Notes under the pieces: generated by a model
The model's input: only the letters and a program-made list of their open reading frames with translations
What the model was told of the DNA's origin: nothing
Database searches by the model: none
Shown here: positions 22,057 through 30,862 of the stretch, in pieces
Numbering within the stretch: the stretch's first letter is position 1
How the letters are laid out: every line of letters starts with the position of its first letter
Assembly: GCF_027594825.1 (NCBI RefSeq)
Contig: NZ_CP088930.1
Span: 434,001-498,000, forward strand
Source: Serratia liquefaciens
Lineage (GTDB): Bacteria > Pseudomonadota > Gammaproteobacteria > Enterobacterales > Enterobacteriaceae
DNA: 64,000 nucleotides
Reading direction: 5' to 3'
Translations under genes and position numbers: made by a program

Positions 22057-22084
22057 TGAAAAACGGCCGGGTGACACCACCCGG

Positions 22085-22501
22085 TCAGTTAGTTTGGGAC
22101 AGGCCCAGGCTGATGCTCATGCGTTCCCCCACCTGAGAGATAATCACTCCCTCGACGCACTCTTGCTGGATGGCCGCCAACTGTTGCGCATCCAGCGCGT
22201 ACGGCAGTTTGATGTCGAACACCGCCAGCCCCTGCTGCTGCGCCAGATCGATCAGGCGCACGATGTTGGTTTCGTCGCTGACCTGGGTGGAAACCACCTG
22301 CAGCGCCAACGCCTTCAACTGCTCTTTCCGCGTTTGTGAAGCGGAAGCCTGCGATTTCAATACCATGCCAAAAAATGGCATCACGCCATAGATTGCATCA
22401 ACAAAGCGCCAGTGCTTCTTGCACGATGCGGACAGAAAATCCATGTAATCGAAACAGATTTTCTCACTGCGGGCGACGGGTGCAAGGTGACTACTGTTCA
22501 T
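22085..22501 (-). CDS. Unrecognised 138-residue cytoplasmic protein
   Basis: I do not recognise this protein. It has no signal peptide. One moderately hydrophobic stretch (FVDAIYGVMPFFGMVL) sits near residue 40, and the rest is a soluble alpha/beta-like sequence with a segment VSDETNIVRLIDLAQQQGLAVFDI. It lies between ydgI and folM on the opposite strand, where E. coli has no counterpart that I know. The clean ATG with GAGGAAGGG upstream (minus strand), a Serratia-like codon pattern and lack of overlap with other good frames support a real gene. Confidence 0.7.
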   Translation of the reverse strand: MNSSHLAPVARSEKICFDYMDFLSASCKKHWRFVDAIYGVMPFFGMVLKSQASASQTRKEQLKALALQVVSTQVSDETNIVRLIDLAQQQGLAVFDIKLPYALDAQQLAAIQQECVEGVIISQVGERMSISLGLSQTN

Positions 22502-22627
22502 CCCTTCCTCTCATTGCCGGTGTATGACATCCTGAAATGGATAATCGATGCGAAGCTTTAACGAATTTCCGCCGTATAATGGCATAATTCCCCTATTGTT
22601 TGCCAGTCTGTCCAGGAGCTTTAATCA

Positions 22628-23350
22628 ATGGAACCTCACAACTCTGCACCGGTCCTGATCACCGGCGGCGCACGTCGGATTGGGCTGGCCCTGGCCAGGT
22701 CATTCTTGCAACGCGATATCCCGGTGATCATTGCCTATCGCAGCAGCTATCCGGCGCTGAGCGAACTGAAAAAACTGGGAGCCACCTGCATACAGGGGGA
22801 TTTTGCAACCCATGACGGCATTTACCGTTTCGCCGAACAGGTAAGGCAAACAGCCCCGAAACTTCGTGCGGTGATCCACAACGCCAGCGCCTGGCAGGCC
22901 GAATCCGCAGAGGTGCCACCGGAACAGGTGATGGCGGCGATGCTGCAAATTCACGTTTATACACCCTACCTGCTGAACCAACTGCTGGAGCCCTGCCTGC
23001 TGGGCCAGGGCCAGGCTGGTGCCGATATCATTCACCTGACTGATTATGTGGTGGAGAAAGGCAGCGACAAACACATCGCCTATGCCGCCAGTAAAGCTGC
23101 CCTGGACAATATGACCCGCTCTTTTGCCCGCAAGTTGGCACCGGAGGTCAAGGTCAACGCCATCGCGCCGGCGCTGATCATTTTCAACCCGGGCGACGAC
23201 GAGCATTATCGTCAGCAGGCACTGGCAAAATCGCTGATGAAAATCGCCCCCGGCGAGAGTGAAGTGGTCAATCTGGTGAACTACTTGCTGGAGAGCCGCT
23301 ACGTCACCGGCCGCACCCATGGCGTAGATGGCGGAAGGCCGCTGCGCTAA
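22628..23350 (+). CDS. folM: Dihydromonapterin reductase FolM
   Basis: 240 residues, short-chain dehydrogenase fold. NADPH-binding ITGGARRIGLALA at the N-terminus, HNAS motif, and the catalytic Y-x3-K in AYAASKAAL. The C-terminus TGRTHGVDGGRPLR fits FolM, which reduces dihydromonapterin to tetrahydromonapterin. It is placed before rstAB as in E. coli. The ribosome site CAGGAGC precedes the ATG. Confidence 0.92.
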   Translation: MEPHNSAPVLITGGARRIGLALARSFLQRDIPVIIAYRSSYPALSELKKLGATCIQGDFATHDGIYRFAEQVRQTAPKLRAVIHNASAWQAESAEVPPEQVMAAMLQIHVYTPYLLNQLLEPCLLGQGQAGADIIHLTDYVVEKGSDKHIAYAASKAALDNMTRSFARKLAPEVKVNAIAPALIIFNPGDDEHYRQQALAKSLMKIAPGESEVVNLVNYLLESRYVTGRTHGVDGGRPLR

Positions 23351-23423
23351 CGCATGATCTGCATGGCGTATCGCGGAGCCCCGCGCTATGCTGAATTTCG
23401 TTATTCTGATAAAACCGCTGAAT

Positions 23424-24149
23424 ATGCATAAAATTGTTTTTGTTGAAGACGATCCGGAAGTCGGCAAACTGATTGCCGCCTATCTGGGCAAGCACGATAT
23501 TGAAGTGCTGATCGAGCCGCGTGGCGACAGCGCACAGGCTCGCATCGAGCTGGAGCAACCGGATCTGGTGCTGCTCGACATTATGTTGCCCGGCAAGGAC
23601 GGTATGACGTTATGCCGCGATCTGCGTCCGACCTTCCCTGGCCCGATCGTGCTGCTGACCTCGCTGGACAGCGACATGAACCATATCCTTTCGCTGGAAA
23701 TGGGCGCCAACGATTACATCCTGAAGACCACGCCGCCGGCGGTATTGTTGGCGCGACTGCGCCTGCACCTGCGTCAGCACGGCCATCAGCCAAAGGAAGA
23801 ATCAACCCAGCCGATCACCCAGCACAACGCCTTGCATTTTGGCTTGTTGTGCATCGACCCGGTTAACCGCCAGGTCACGCTGGGCGAAGAGATCATCACC
23901 CTTTCCACCTCGGATTTCGATCTGCTGTGGGAACTGGCCACCCATGCCGGTCAAATCATGGATCGCGAAGCCCTGCTGCAAAACCTGCGCGGCGTGAGTT
24001 ATGACGGCCTTGACCGCAGTATCGACGTCGCGATTTCACGCCTGCGCCGCAAGCTGTACGACAATGCACTGGAGCCTTTTCGCGTCAAAACCGTGCGCAA
24101 TAAAGGTTACCTGTTCGCCCCGAACGCCTGGGAGTTCGTGCAGCAATGA
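23424..24149 (+). CDS. rstA: Response regulator RstA
   Basis: 241 residues from the ATG at 23424, which gives MHKIVFVEDDPEVGKLIAAY as in E. coli; an ATG at 23388 would add 12 unmatched residues. Receiver domain with acidic E8-D9-D10, phospho-acceptor D52 (LLDIML), then an OmpR-type winged helix ending NKGYLFAPNAWE. It pairs with RstB. In E. coli RstA activates asr; the asr gene lies 3.2 kb downstream here with a matching site. The stop overlaps the rstB start (ATGA). Confidence 0.97.
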   Translation: MHKIVFVEDDPEVGKLIAAYLGKHDIEVLIEPRGDSAQARIELEQPDLVLLDIMLPGKDGMTLCRDLRPTFPGPIVLLTSLDSDMNHILSLEMGANDYILKTTPPAVLLARLRLHLRQHGHQPKEESTQPITQHNALHFGLLCIDPVNRQVTLGEEIITLSTSDFDLLWELATHAGQIMDREALLQNLRGVSYDGLDRSIDVAISRLRRKLYDNALEPFRVKTVRNKGYLFAPNAWEFVQQ

Positions 24150-25450
24150 GAAAGCTCTTTGTGCAGTTCTTCCTGCTGCTTTTCGTTTGCTTCCTGGTGA
24201 TGGCGATGCTGGTTGGCCTGGTGTACAAAGTCACCGCTGAGCGTGCCGGTCGTCAGTCGATGGATGACCTGATGAAAAGCTCGCTGTACCTGATGCGCAG
24301 CGAACTGCGGGAAATTCCGCTGAAAGACTGGAACAAAACCATCGCCACGCTGGATTTGAACCTGTCGTTTAAGCTGCACATTGAACCGCTCGGCAAACAG
24401 GATCTGAGTGAAGACCTGAAAAAGCGCCTGCGCCTTGGCGAAATTATTGCGCTCGACGATCAATACACCTTTATGCAGCGCATTCCCCGCAGCCACTATG
24501 TGTTGGTGGTGGGTCCGATCCCTTACCTGTTCTATCTGCATCAAATGCGGCTGCTGGATTTGGCGCTGCTGGTGTTTATCGGCATGTCGCTGGCGCTGCC
24601 GGTGTTTTTGTGGATGCGTCCACACTGGCAGGATTTACTGAAGCTGGAGAATGCAGCACAGCGCCTGGGTGCCGGACACCTGGATGAACGTACCCATTTC
24701 GATCCCACCTCCAGCCTGAACCGGCTAGGGGTAGCCTTTAACCAGATGGCGGATAACGTCAATACGCTGATCGCCAGCAAGAAGCAGCTCATCGATGGCA
24801 TCGCCCACGAGCTGCGCACGCCGCTGGTACGGCTGCGTTATCGGCTGGCGATGAGCGATAATCTGTCCGACAGCGAGCAGCAGGCATTAAATCGCGACAT
24901 CGGCCAGTTGGAGTCGCTTATCGATGAACTGCTTACCTACGCACGGTTGGATCGTCCCCAGGTGGCGCTCAATATCGAGCCGCTCGACTTGCCCAAATGG
25001 CTGGAAGACAAGGCGGATGACCTGCGCCTGATCCACCCGGAAAGAGAAATTCAACTGGATATCCCCCACGTCGGCGATTTTGGCGGCGTCGACTTGCGGC
25101 TGATGGAGCGGGTGCTGGATAACCTGGTAAACAACGCATTGCGTTACTCAGAACAGCGCCTGCGTATCGGCCTGTGGTTTGACGGCGACCAGGCCTGCTT
25201 ACAGGTAGAAGACGATGGCCCGGGCATTCCTCCGGAAGAGCGTGAACGGGTATTCGAACCCTTTGTCCGCCTCGATCCGAGCCGCGATCGGGCCACCGGC
25301 GGTTGCGGCCTGGGCCTGGCCATTGTGCATTCCATTGCCGTAGCCTACCAGGGCCAGGTTTACGTAGACGCCAGTTCGCTCGGCGGTGCCAGCTTCCGTT
25401 TTTGCTGGCCAATAAAGCCCACTTTCGATTTAAAAGCAGACCCGGTGTAA
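24146..25450 (+). CDS. rstB: Sensor histidine kinase RstB
   Basis: 434 residues. Two membrane segments (QFFLLLFVCFLVMAMLVGLV at the N-terminus and LLDLALLVFIGMSLALPVF near residue 135) bracket a periplasmic sensor domain. HAMP region follows, then the H-box IAHELRTPLVRL with H221, N-box VLDNLVNNALRYS, and G-boxes DDGPGIPPEER and GGCGLGLAIV. It phosphorylates RstA. Start and stop are translationally coupled to rstA by a 4-bp overlap. Confidence 0.97.
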   Translation: MRKLFVQFFLLLFVCFLVMAMLVGLVYKVTAERAGRQSMDDLMKSSLYLMRSELREIPLKDWNKTIATLDLNLSFKLHIEPLGKQDLSEDLKKRLRLGEIIALDDQYTFMQRIPRSHYVLVVGPIPYLFYLHQMRLLDLALLVFIGMSLALPVFLWMRPHWQDLLKLENAAQRLGAGHLDERTHFDPTSSLNRLGVAFNQMADNVNTLIASKKQLIDGIAHELRTPLVRLRYRLAMSDNLSDSEQQALNRDIGQLESLIDELLTYARLDRPQVALNIEPLDLPKWLEDKADDLRLIHPEREIQLDIPHVGDFGGVDLRLMERVLDNLVNNALRYSEQRLRIGLWFDGDQACLQVEDDGPGIPPEERERVFEPFVRLDPSRDRATGGCGLGLAIVHSIAVAYQGQVYVDASSLGGASFRFCWPIKPTFDLKADPV

Positions 25451-25516
25451 CCCAGTTTACGCGCGGCATAAACACGCGTAAGAGTAAGCCGGATGACAAT
25501 AATATGGAGCTAAACG

Positions 25517-27013
25517 ATGACATCTGCACATACCCCATCCTCATACGACGAGCTGCGCGCCCTGTTCACCCGCCTGTCGCGCTTCGGTCACCTTTCCGCC
25601 ATTGCCGGCTGGGACATGCAAACCATGATGCCGCCGGGCGGCAGCAAGGCACGTTCGGAAGCGCTGGCTGAACTGAGCGTACTGCAACACCAAATTTTGA
25701 CGGCAGAAAAAACAGGCCGTCTGTTTGAACTTGCACAGCAGGAAACCCTGGATGACATGGATCGCGCCAACCTGCTGGAAATGCGCCGCCAATATGACAA
25801 TGCAGTGCTGGTGCCGGAGTCGCTGGTCGAAGCCAAGTCGCTGGCCGGTGCGCGTTGTGAACATGCCTGGCGCGCTCAGCGTCCTGCCAACGACTGGGAA
25901 GGCTTCGCGGATAACCTGCGTGAAGTGGTCAAGCTCAGCCGACAGGAAGCGCAGATCCGTGCCGAAGCGGCAGGCACCAGCCGCTACGATGCTCTGCTGA
26001 ATCTGTATGAACCGGGCATGCGCAGCAGCGATATCGACCGTATTTTTGGCGATCTGAAAACCTGGTTGCCTGACCTGCTGCAGAAAGTGGTGACCAAACA
26101 GGCTCAGGAACCTTGCCTGATCCCACAGGGGCCGTTCAATGTGGAGACCCAGCGTCAACTGAGTTTAAGCGTAATGAAACTGCTCGGCTTTAATTTCGAT
26201 GGCGGACGCGTGGATGTCAGCGCGCACCCGTTCTGCGGTGGCGTGCCTGAAGATGTCCGTATCACCACGCGTTATAACGACAAGGAATTCCTGACCGCTC
26301 TGCTCGGTATCGTGCATGAGACCGGTCATGCCCGCTACGAGCAAAACCTGCCGCGTGACTGGCTGGGCCAACCTGTAGCTCAGGCGCGCTCAACGGCCAT
26401 CCACGAATCTCAAAGCCTGCTGTTTGAAATGCAGTTGGCGCGCGGCAGCGACTTCCTGAAGATCCTGCGCCCGTTGGTGACTCACCAATTCGGCGAGCAG
26501 CCGGCGCTGGAAGAAGCTAACTTTATCCGTCTGAATCAGCGTGTAAAACCCGGCCTGATCCGCGTAGATGCTGACGAAGTGAGCTACCCGGCGCACGTGA
26601 TCCTGCGTTATGAGATCGAGAAAGCCCTGGTCGAGGGCGAGATCGAGGTGGAAGACATTCCGGCCCTGTGGAATGAGAAAATGAAGGGTTACCTCGGCCT
26701 GGATACCGTCGGCAATTACCGTAACGGCTGCATGCAGGACATTCACTGGACTGACGGTGCCTTCGGTTACTTCCCGACTTACACTCTGGGCGCCATGTAT
26801 GCCGCGCAGCTGTTCCACAGCGCACGTGAAGCAATGCCATCGTTGAGCAGCGACATTGCCGAAGGTAACCTGAATCCGCTGTTCCACTGGCTGAAGCAGA
26901 ATATCTGGCGTCACGGCAGCCGCTTCCCTACCGATACGCTGATCGCTAACGCGACCGGCGAAACGCTTAACCCGGCGTATTTCCGCAAGCATTTGGAAAA
27001 CCGCTACCTGTAA
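25517..27013 (+). CDS. M32 family metallocarboxypeptidase
   Basis: 498 residues, the usual length of the Taq carboxypeptidase family. The zinc motif HETGH is at about residues 266-270, with the HESQS motif some 30 residues later and the GPF.. and DEVSYPAH segments conserved in M32. The enzyme removes C-terminal residues from peptides in the cytoplasm. It follows rstB by 66 bp and ends with a terminator; whether it is in the rstAB transcript is unclear. Confidence 0.93.
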   Translation: MTSAHTPSSYDELRALFTRLSRFGHLSAIAGWDMQTMMPPGGSKARSEALAELSVLQHQILTAEKTGRLFELAQQETLDDMDRANLLEMRRQYDNAVLVPESLVEAKSLAGARCEHAWRAQRPANDWEGFADNLREVVKLSRQEAQIRAEAAGTSRYDALLNLYEPGMRSSDIDRIFGDLKTWLPDLLQKVVTKQAQEPCLIPQGPFNVETQRQLSLSVMKLLGFNFDGGRVDVSAHPFCGGVPEDVRITTRYNDKEFLTALLGIVHETGHARYEQNLPRDWLGQPVAQARSTAIHESQSLLFEMQLARGSDFLKILRPLVTHQFGEQPALEEANFIRLNQRVKPGLIRVDADEVSYPAHVILRYEIEKALVEGEIEVEDIPALWNEKMKGYLGLDTVGNYRNGCMQDIHWTDGAFGYFPTYTLGAMYAAQLFHSAREAMPSLSSDIAEGNLNPLFHWLKQNIWRHGSRFPTDTLIANATGETLNPAYFRKHLENRYL

Positions 27014-27362
27014 TCCTTCCCCCAGGCACGATGTCCCGTGCCTGGGCATTTTCCCCCTGTTCCGCCAGCATGATTCCATAGCGCACTCTCCCCCCTACGG
27101 CTCCTTAGCCGCAGAGAGCGGGTCGGCAACCCCTTATATGTATGTTGTAACTAAAACGCCAGATTCAGTGCCTATTGGGCACCCCCTCTATACAACACGC
27201 TTACCGCTCGCCGGCGCTTACATCTCCCTTTTCTGCGGGTTCGTACATTAGGTTACACGCCGAAACCAATCACTCACGGAAAGCATTCTGGCGTTTGCCT
27301 ACTATCTTTACACCGGCCCCGCAGTGGGCTCGATACATGATGAGTCATTTGAGGAATCTACA
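27014..27362. promoter_or_regulatory. Intergenic region: M32 terminator and asr promoter
   Basis: 349 bp. A terminator with stem CCCAGGCACG / CGTGCCTGGG follows the M32 gene (27021-27046, then CATTTTCC). The asr regulatory region follows, with the RstA-box-like site listed separately. No further gene is seen. Confidence 0.6.
27244..27257 (+). promoter_or_regulatory. RstA-box-like site upstream of asr
   Basis: TACATTAGGTTACA differs at a single fixed position from the E. coli RstA box TACATNTNGTTACA. It lies 106 bp before the asr start codon, a position compatible with activation. The regulator gene rstA is in this window. Confidence 0.7.
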
Positions 27363-27668
27363 ATGAAAAAAGTATTAGCTCTGGTTGTTGCCGCTGCAAT
27401 GGGTCTGTCTTCTGTTGCCTTCGCTGCTGACGCTGCCACCACAACGGCAGCCCCGGCGGCGACGGCCACCACCACCACTGCAGCACCGGCTAAAACCACT
27501 CACGTGAAAAAACACCACGCGAAGAAGGCGCCAGTACAAAAAGCGCAGGCGGCGAAAAAGCACCACAAAGCCACCGGCAAAAAAGCCCCGGCTCAGAAGG
27601 CCCAGGCCGCCAAGAAACACCACAAAAAAGCCAGCCATAAAAAAGCCACCAGCACGCCAGCGGCATAA
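27363..27668 (+). CDS. asr: Acid shock protein Asr
   Basis: 101 residues from the ATG at 27363 (ribosome site GAGGAATCTAC). Signal peptide [21 protein letters not shown], then an Ala/Thr-rich segment and a highly basic tail made of repeats with [12 protein letters not shown] and KKAPAQK. This is the Asr composition: an exported, strongly basic protein induced at low pH that is thought to buffer or chaperone in the periplasm. The internal repeat copies may vary in number among relatives. RstA control is suggested by the upstream site. Confidence 0.95.
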   Translation: MKKVLALVVAAAMGLSSVAFAADAATTTAAPAATATTTTAAPAKTTHVKKHHAKKAPVQKAQAAKKHHKATGKKAPAQKAQAAKKHHKKASHKKATSTPAA

Positions 27669-27717
27669 CCGCAATCTGAAGTGAGGCTCCCCTCACCAGT
27701 CCAGGCTTGAGTTGTCC

Positions 27718-27743
27718 AACACCCGGTTCGCCGGGTGTTTTTT
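27718..27743 (+). terminator. Terminator of asr
   Basis: Stem AACACCCGG with CCGGGTGTT around TTCG, followed by TTTTTT. Confidence 0.9.
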
Positions 27744-27760
27744 CATCGGGGGTTCTCATC

Positions 27761-27841
27761 ATGCTGCGTCGCTACCTATTTGAAATCATTTTGGCCAGCC
27801 TGATCCTTTGCGGGCTCATTGCCGCCTTTTTTTATCTGTAG
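27761..27841 (+). CDS. ydgU: Small membrane protein, YdgU-like (26 residues)
   Basis: A short open frame beginning ATGCTGCGTCGC encodes one hydrophobic helix with a basic N-terminus: MLRRYLFEIILASLILCGLI then AAFFYL. GGGGG lies 9-10 bp before the ATG. Its place between asr and ydgD is that of the E. coli small acid-inducible membrane protein ydgU, and the length is the same within a residue or two. It lies after the asr terminator, so expression would need read-through or its own promoter. Assignment is by position, size and type. Confidence 0.75.
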   Translation: MLRRYLFEIILASLILCGLIAAFFYL

Positions 27842-27970
27842 CCGCTCAGCCCCTCGGGATAAGAAATTATTGAAAAATCAATCACTGCCCATCCACACTG
27901 CGACTAAATCAGTCTATAGTTACCATTCAGTGTGTTTATGGATGACCCGTCATTTCCAGGCAAGAAACCT

Positions 27971-28792
27971 ATGCGCATAACCCTTTTGCTGTTGCTGTGC
28001 TCATTCCCGCTCGCACTCTCCCTCTCAGCAAGGGCCGACAGCCCTTCCGATGCCTCGCTCGCTGAGCAAACACGCCTGTTTTTTGGCAAAGATGAACGTA
28101 TCAAGGTCACCGAAACCGACGGCTGGCCGTGGCAGGCGATTGGCCAGGTAGAAACCGCCAGCGGTAATTTGTGCACCGCCACGCTGATCTCTCCTCATCT
28201 GGCTCTCACCGCCGGTCACTGCGTGTTGGCACCACCGGGCCAATTGGACAAGGCGATCGCACTGCGTTTTGTGGCCGGCAACAAAAGTTGGCAATACCAG
28301 ACCGATAATATCGAGACGCTGGTTGACCGCAAGCTGGGCAAAAAGCTCAAGGCCGACGGCGACGGCTGGATCGTACCGCCCGCAGCCGCGGCGTATGACT
28401 TTGCCCTGATCCGCCTGAAAGATAAAAAGCCTCTGCCGATTAAGCCGCTGCCGCTGTGGCAAGGCGACAGCAAGGCTCTGACTCAGGCGCTGAAACAGGC
28501 CAAACGGCTGATTACCCAGGCCGGGTATCCAGGAGATCACCTCGACGATCTCTACAGCCATCAAAACTGTAAAGTGACGGGTTGGGCGCAACAAGGCGTG
28601 CTGTCGCATCAATGCGATACCCTGCCCGGCGACAGCGGCTCGCCGTTATTGCTGAAAACCTCCGCCGGCTGGAAGCTCATCGCCATTCAAAGCTCCGCAC
28701 CGGCAGCCAAAGATCGCTACCGTGCCGATAACCGCGCATTGGCGGTGACCGGTATCCGCGATGCGCTGGACGCACTGGCCTCCGGGAAATAA
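27971..28792 (+). CDS. ydgD: Trypsin-like secreted serine protease YdgD
   Basis: 273 residues from the ATG at 27971, which opens a signal peptide ([20 protein letters not shown]). Catalytic His in TAGHC, Asp in YDFALI and Ser in PGDSGSP complete the chymotrypsin-type triad. Cysteines flank the active site. A longer start at 27932 would put 13 hydrophilic residues before the signal peptide. It should be periplasmic. The natural target is not known. Position after asr and ydgU is conserved with E. coli. Confidence 0.92.
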   Translation: MRITLLLLLCSFPLALSLSARADSPSDASLAEQTRLFFGKDERIKVTETDGWPWQAIGQVETASGNLCTATLISPHLALTAGHCVLAPPGQLDKAIALRFVAGNKSWQYQTDNIETLVDRKLGKKLKADGDGWIVPPAAAAYDFALIRLKDKKPLPIKPLPLWQGDSKALTQALKQAKRLITQAGYPGDHLDDLYSHQNCKVTGWAQQGVLSHQCDTLPGDSGSPLLLKTSAGWKLIAIQSSAPAAKDRYRADNRALAVTGIRDALDALASGK

Positions 28793-28796
28793 GCGG

Positions 28797-29612
28797 TTAT
28801 GAGCCGGCGTGGGCTGCTGCGCCGGTTTCGCTTACGACGTTTCCTGCCATAAAGCCCTTGGGCGTGGTGCCGGTGAACTGTCGGAAGAACGCGATAAAAG
28901 CGCTGTCGCTGGAAAAACCCAAACGCTGTGCCACGGTGCTGACCCTGGGCATTTCCGCCAGCAGTTCAATCGCCCGCATCAGCCGCCATTGTTGGCTCCA
29001 CTGCTGATAGCTCAACCCGCTCTCGCGCTGAAAAATGCGCGTCAGCGTTTTGGCATGCAAGTTCAATTCCTGTGCCAGTACGCTCAACCCCGGCAGTTCG
29101 TCCCGCCTGTCAAGGTTCTCCAACCAGCGAGCCAAACGAACATCCCTGGGCAGTAGCAGGCCGGTACTCTCTAGCCGTGCCGCATTCAGTTCGTTGATCA
29201 GCACCGGCACCAGATCGCGCGCTGCCCGACACTCGATAGCCTGATTAAACGGCCAATAAGCGATACGTTCAATCACCGCTGCCAGCAAGGGATTAACCGC
29301 CAATACCGCGCACTCTTGCAGCTTGACGGGCGCCAATTCAGGCTCCAGATAGAGTGAGCGATAGGCCACCTGGCCATGCAGCTGTACCCGATGCCTGATC
29401 CCGCCAGGGATCCACAAACAGCGCGTTGGCGGTAAAATCAGCCAACGATCGCTGAGTGTCACCGTCATGCACCCACGCGACGAATAGAGCAACTGCGCAC
29501 GCCGATGCCGGTGCTCTTTAGAGTCATGATTGGCCAGCTCGGCGGCAATCCCCAGCACCGGTGCAGGCCAGCTATCCGGTTCGAAAACATCCTGTTGGGC
29601 TATCAAGGCCAT
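28797..29612 (-). CDS. AraC-family transcriptional regulator
   Basis: 271 residues: an N-terminal cupin-like domain (HRHRRAQLLYSSRGCMTV) and a C-terminal double helix-turn-helix (NLHAKTLTRIFQRESGLSYQ; AQRLGFSSDSAFIAFFRQFT then GTTPKGF). It is divergent from an MFS exporter gene 101 bp away, a typical arrangement for a local activator of a drug or metabolite pump. The ligand is unknown. Confidence 0.92.
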   Translation of the reverse strand: MALIAQQDVFEPDSWPAPVLGIAAELANHDSKEHRHRRAQLLYSSRGCMTVTLSDRWLILPPTRCLWIPGGIRHRVQLHGQVAYRSLYLEPELAPVKLQECAVLAVNPLLAAVIERIAYWPFNQAIECRAARDLVPVLINELNAARLESTGLLLPRDVRLARWLENLDRRDELPGLSVLAQELNLHAKTLTRIFQRESGLSYQQWSQQWRLMRAIELLAEMPRVSTVAQRLGFSSDSAFIAFFRQFTGTTPKGFMAGNVVSETGAAAHAGS

Positions 29613-29713
29613 GAGTTGTCCTTTTTTTGTTATTTTTTGTCCTGATGATTGTAATTGAACACTTTGGCTTTCCCTATACTGGCGCGATTATTCATTGTTA
29701 AAGGTCAATTCCC

Positions 29714-30862
29714 ATGTCGCGCCTTCCTCTGCCATTGATGGTCGCCAGCATAATGACGCCACAGGTGCTAGAAACCCTCTATAGCCCAGCGCTCACCGCG
29801 ATCCGCGCCGATTTCAACGTCAGTGCCGCCCAGGCCAGCCAGACGCTGTCGATCTATTTCTTCGCTTTTGCCTTCGGCGTCGCTTTCTGGGGGGTAATGT
29901 GCGATCGGCTTGGTCGCAGAGTGACCATGTTGGCAGGGCTGGCACTGTATCTGGGCGGCGCGGTTGTGGCGTTACTGAGCTCGCATTTCACGCTGCTGTT
30001 GGCCGCTCGCGCCACCATAGCCTTCGGTGCTGCGGTCGGCTCTATCGTCACGCAAACCATGCTGCGCGACGTGTATCAAGGGCATGCTCTGGGGAAAGTG
30101 TTCGCCACCCTCGGCATTGCCCTGTCGATCAGTCCGGTGCTGGGGATGTTGGCGGGGGGAATATTAGTCAGTTGGGGCGGCAGTATGGCGATATTCATTG
30201 GCCAGGGGATGCTGGCATTGGCCCTGCTGATTTGGTGCTGGTACGCTCTGCCGGAAACGCAGCCGCCGGGCTGCGCAATACCAGCCTCTATGGCAAGCAG
30301 TGGCTGGATTATCCTGCGCGACCGGCATATCTGGTGTAGCGCCTTATTGGTGGCAGGTTTTAATATCATGGTGTTCAGCTACTTCAGCCTGGCGCCGTTC
30401 CTGTTCGAACGGCTGGGACTGAGCAGCCGACAGTTTGGCTACTCTGGCGTTGCCCTGGCGCTGGGCAGCCTGCTTGGCGCGTTAGTGAATCGCCACCTGT
30501 TGGCCAGGAATATCGGCGCAGAGCGTCAAATCCTGCTGGGTAGCCTACTGGCGTGCGGTGCGGCGCTGGCATTAGGTTACTGGCAGCACAGCATAATAAT
30601 GTTGCTGCCCTGCATGCTGATCACCCTGGCCTTCGGCCTGGCGATCCCCAACGTATTGAGTCAGGCCCTGAACCGCTACCGGCAGCGACTGGGCACCGCC
30701 GGCGCGATTTTTGGCCTGCTCTACTACCTGCTGATTGGCGCCGGGCTTTCTGTGGCCGCCGTCGGGCAAAATCTGCCCGCAACGCTGCTGGCGTGCAGCC
30801 TGCTGTGTCTGGTCTGCGCAGGCGGCCTGTTCGCGTTGCCTAGCCCGAAAGCTGCTCGATAG
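29714..30862 (+). CDS. MFS multidrug exporter (Bcr/CflA-like)
   Basis: 382 residues, about twelve membrane segments. The motif-A-like GVMCDRLGRRVTMLAG after the second helix and the N-terminal LEXLYSPALTAIRADFNVS segment are typical of the Bcr/CflA drug-resistance subfamily. The last 23 bases overlap the 3' end of hrpA on the other strand. It is presumably regulated by the divergent AraC-type gene. Confidence 0.9.
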   Translation: MSRLPLPLMVASIMTPQVLETLYSPALTAIRADFNVSAAQASQTLSIYFFAFAFGVAFWGVMCDRLGRRVTMLAGLALYLGGAVVALLSSHFTLLLAARATIAFGAAVGSIVTQTMLRDVYQGHALGKVFATLGIALSISPVLGMLAGGILVSWGGSMAIFIGQGMLALALLIWCWYALPETQPPGCAIPASMASSGWIILRDRHIWCSALLVAGFNIMVFSYFSLAPFLFERLGLSSRQFGYSGVALALGSLLGALVNRHLLARNIGAERQILLGSLLACGAALALGYWQHSIIMLLPCMLITLAFGLAIPNVLSQALNRYRQRLGTAGAIFGLLYYLLIGAGLSVAAVGQNLPATLLACSLLCLVCAGGLFALPSPKAAR

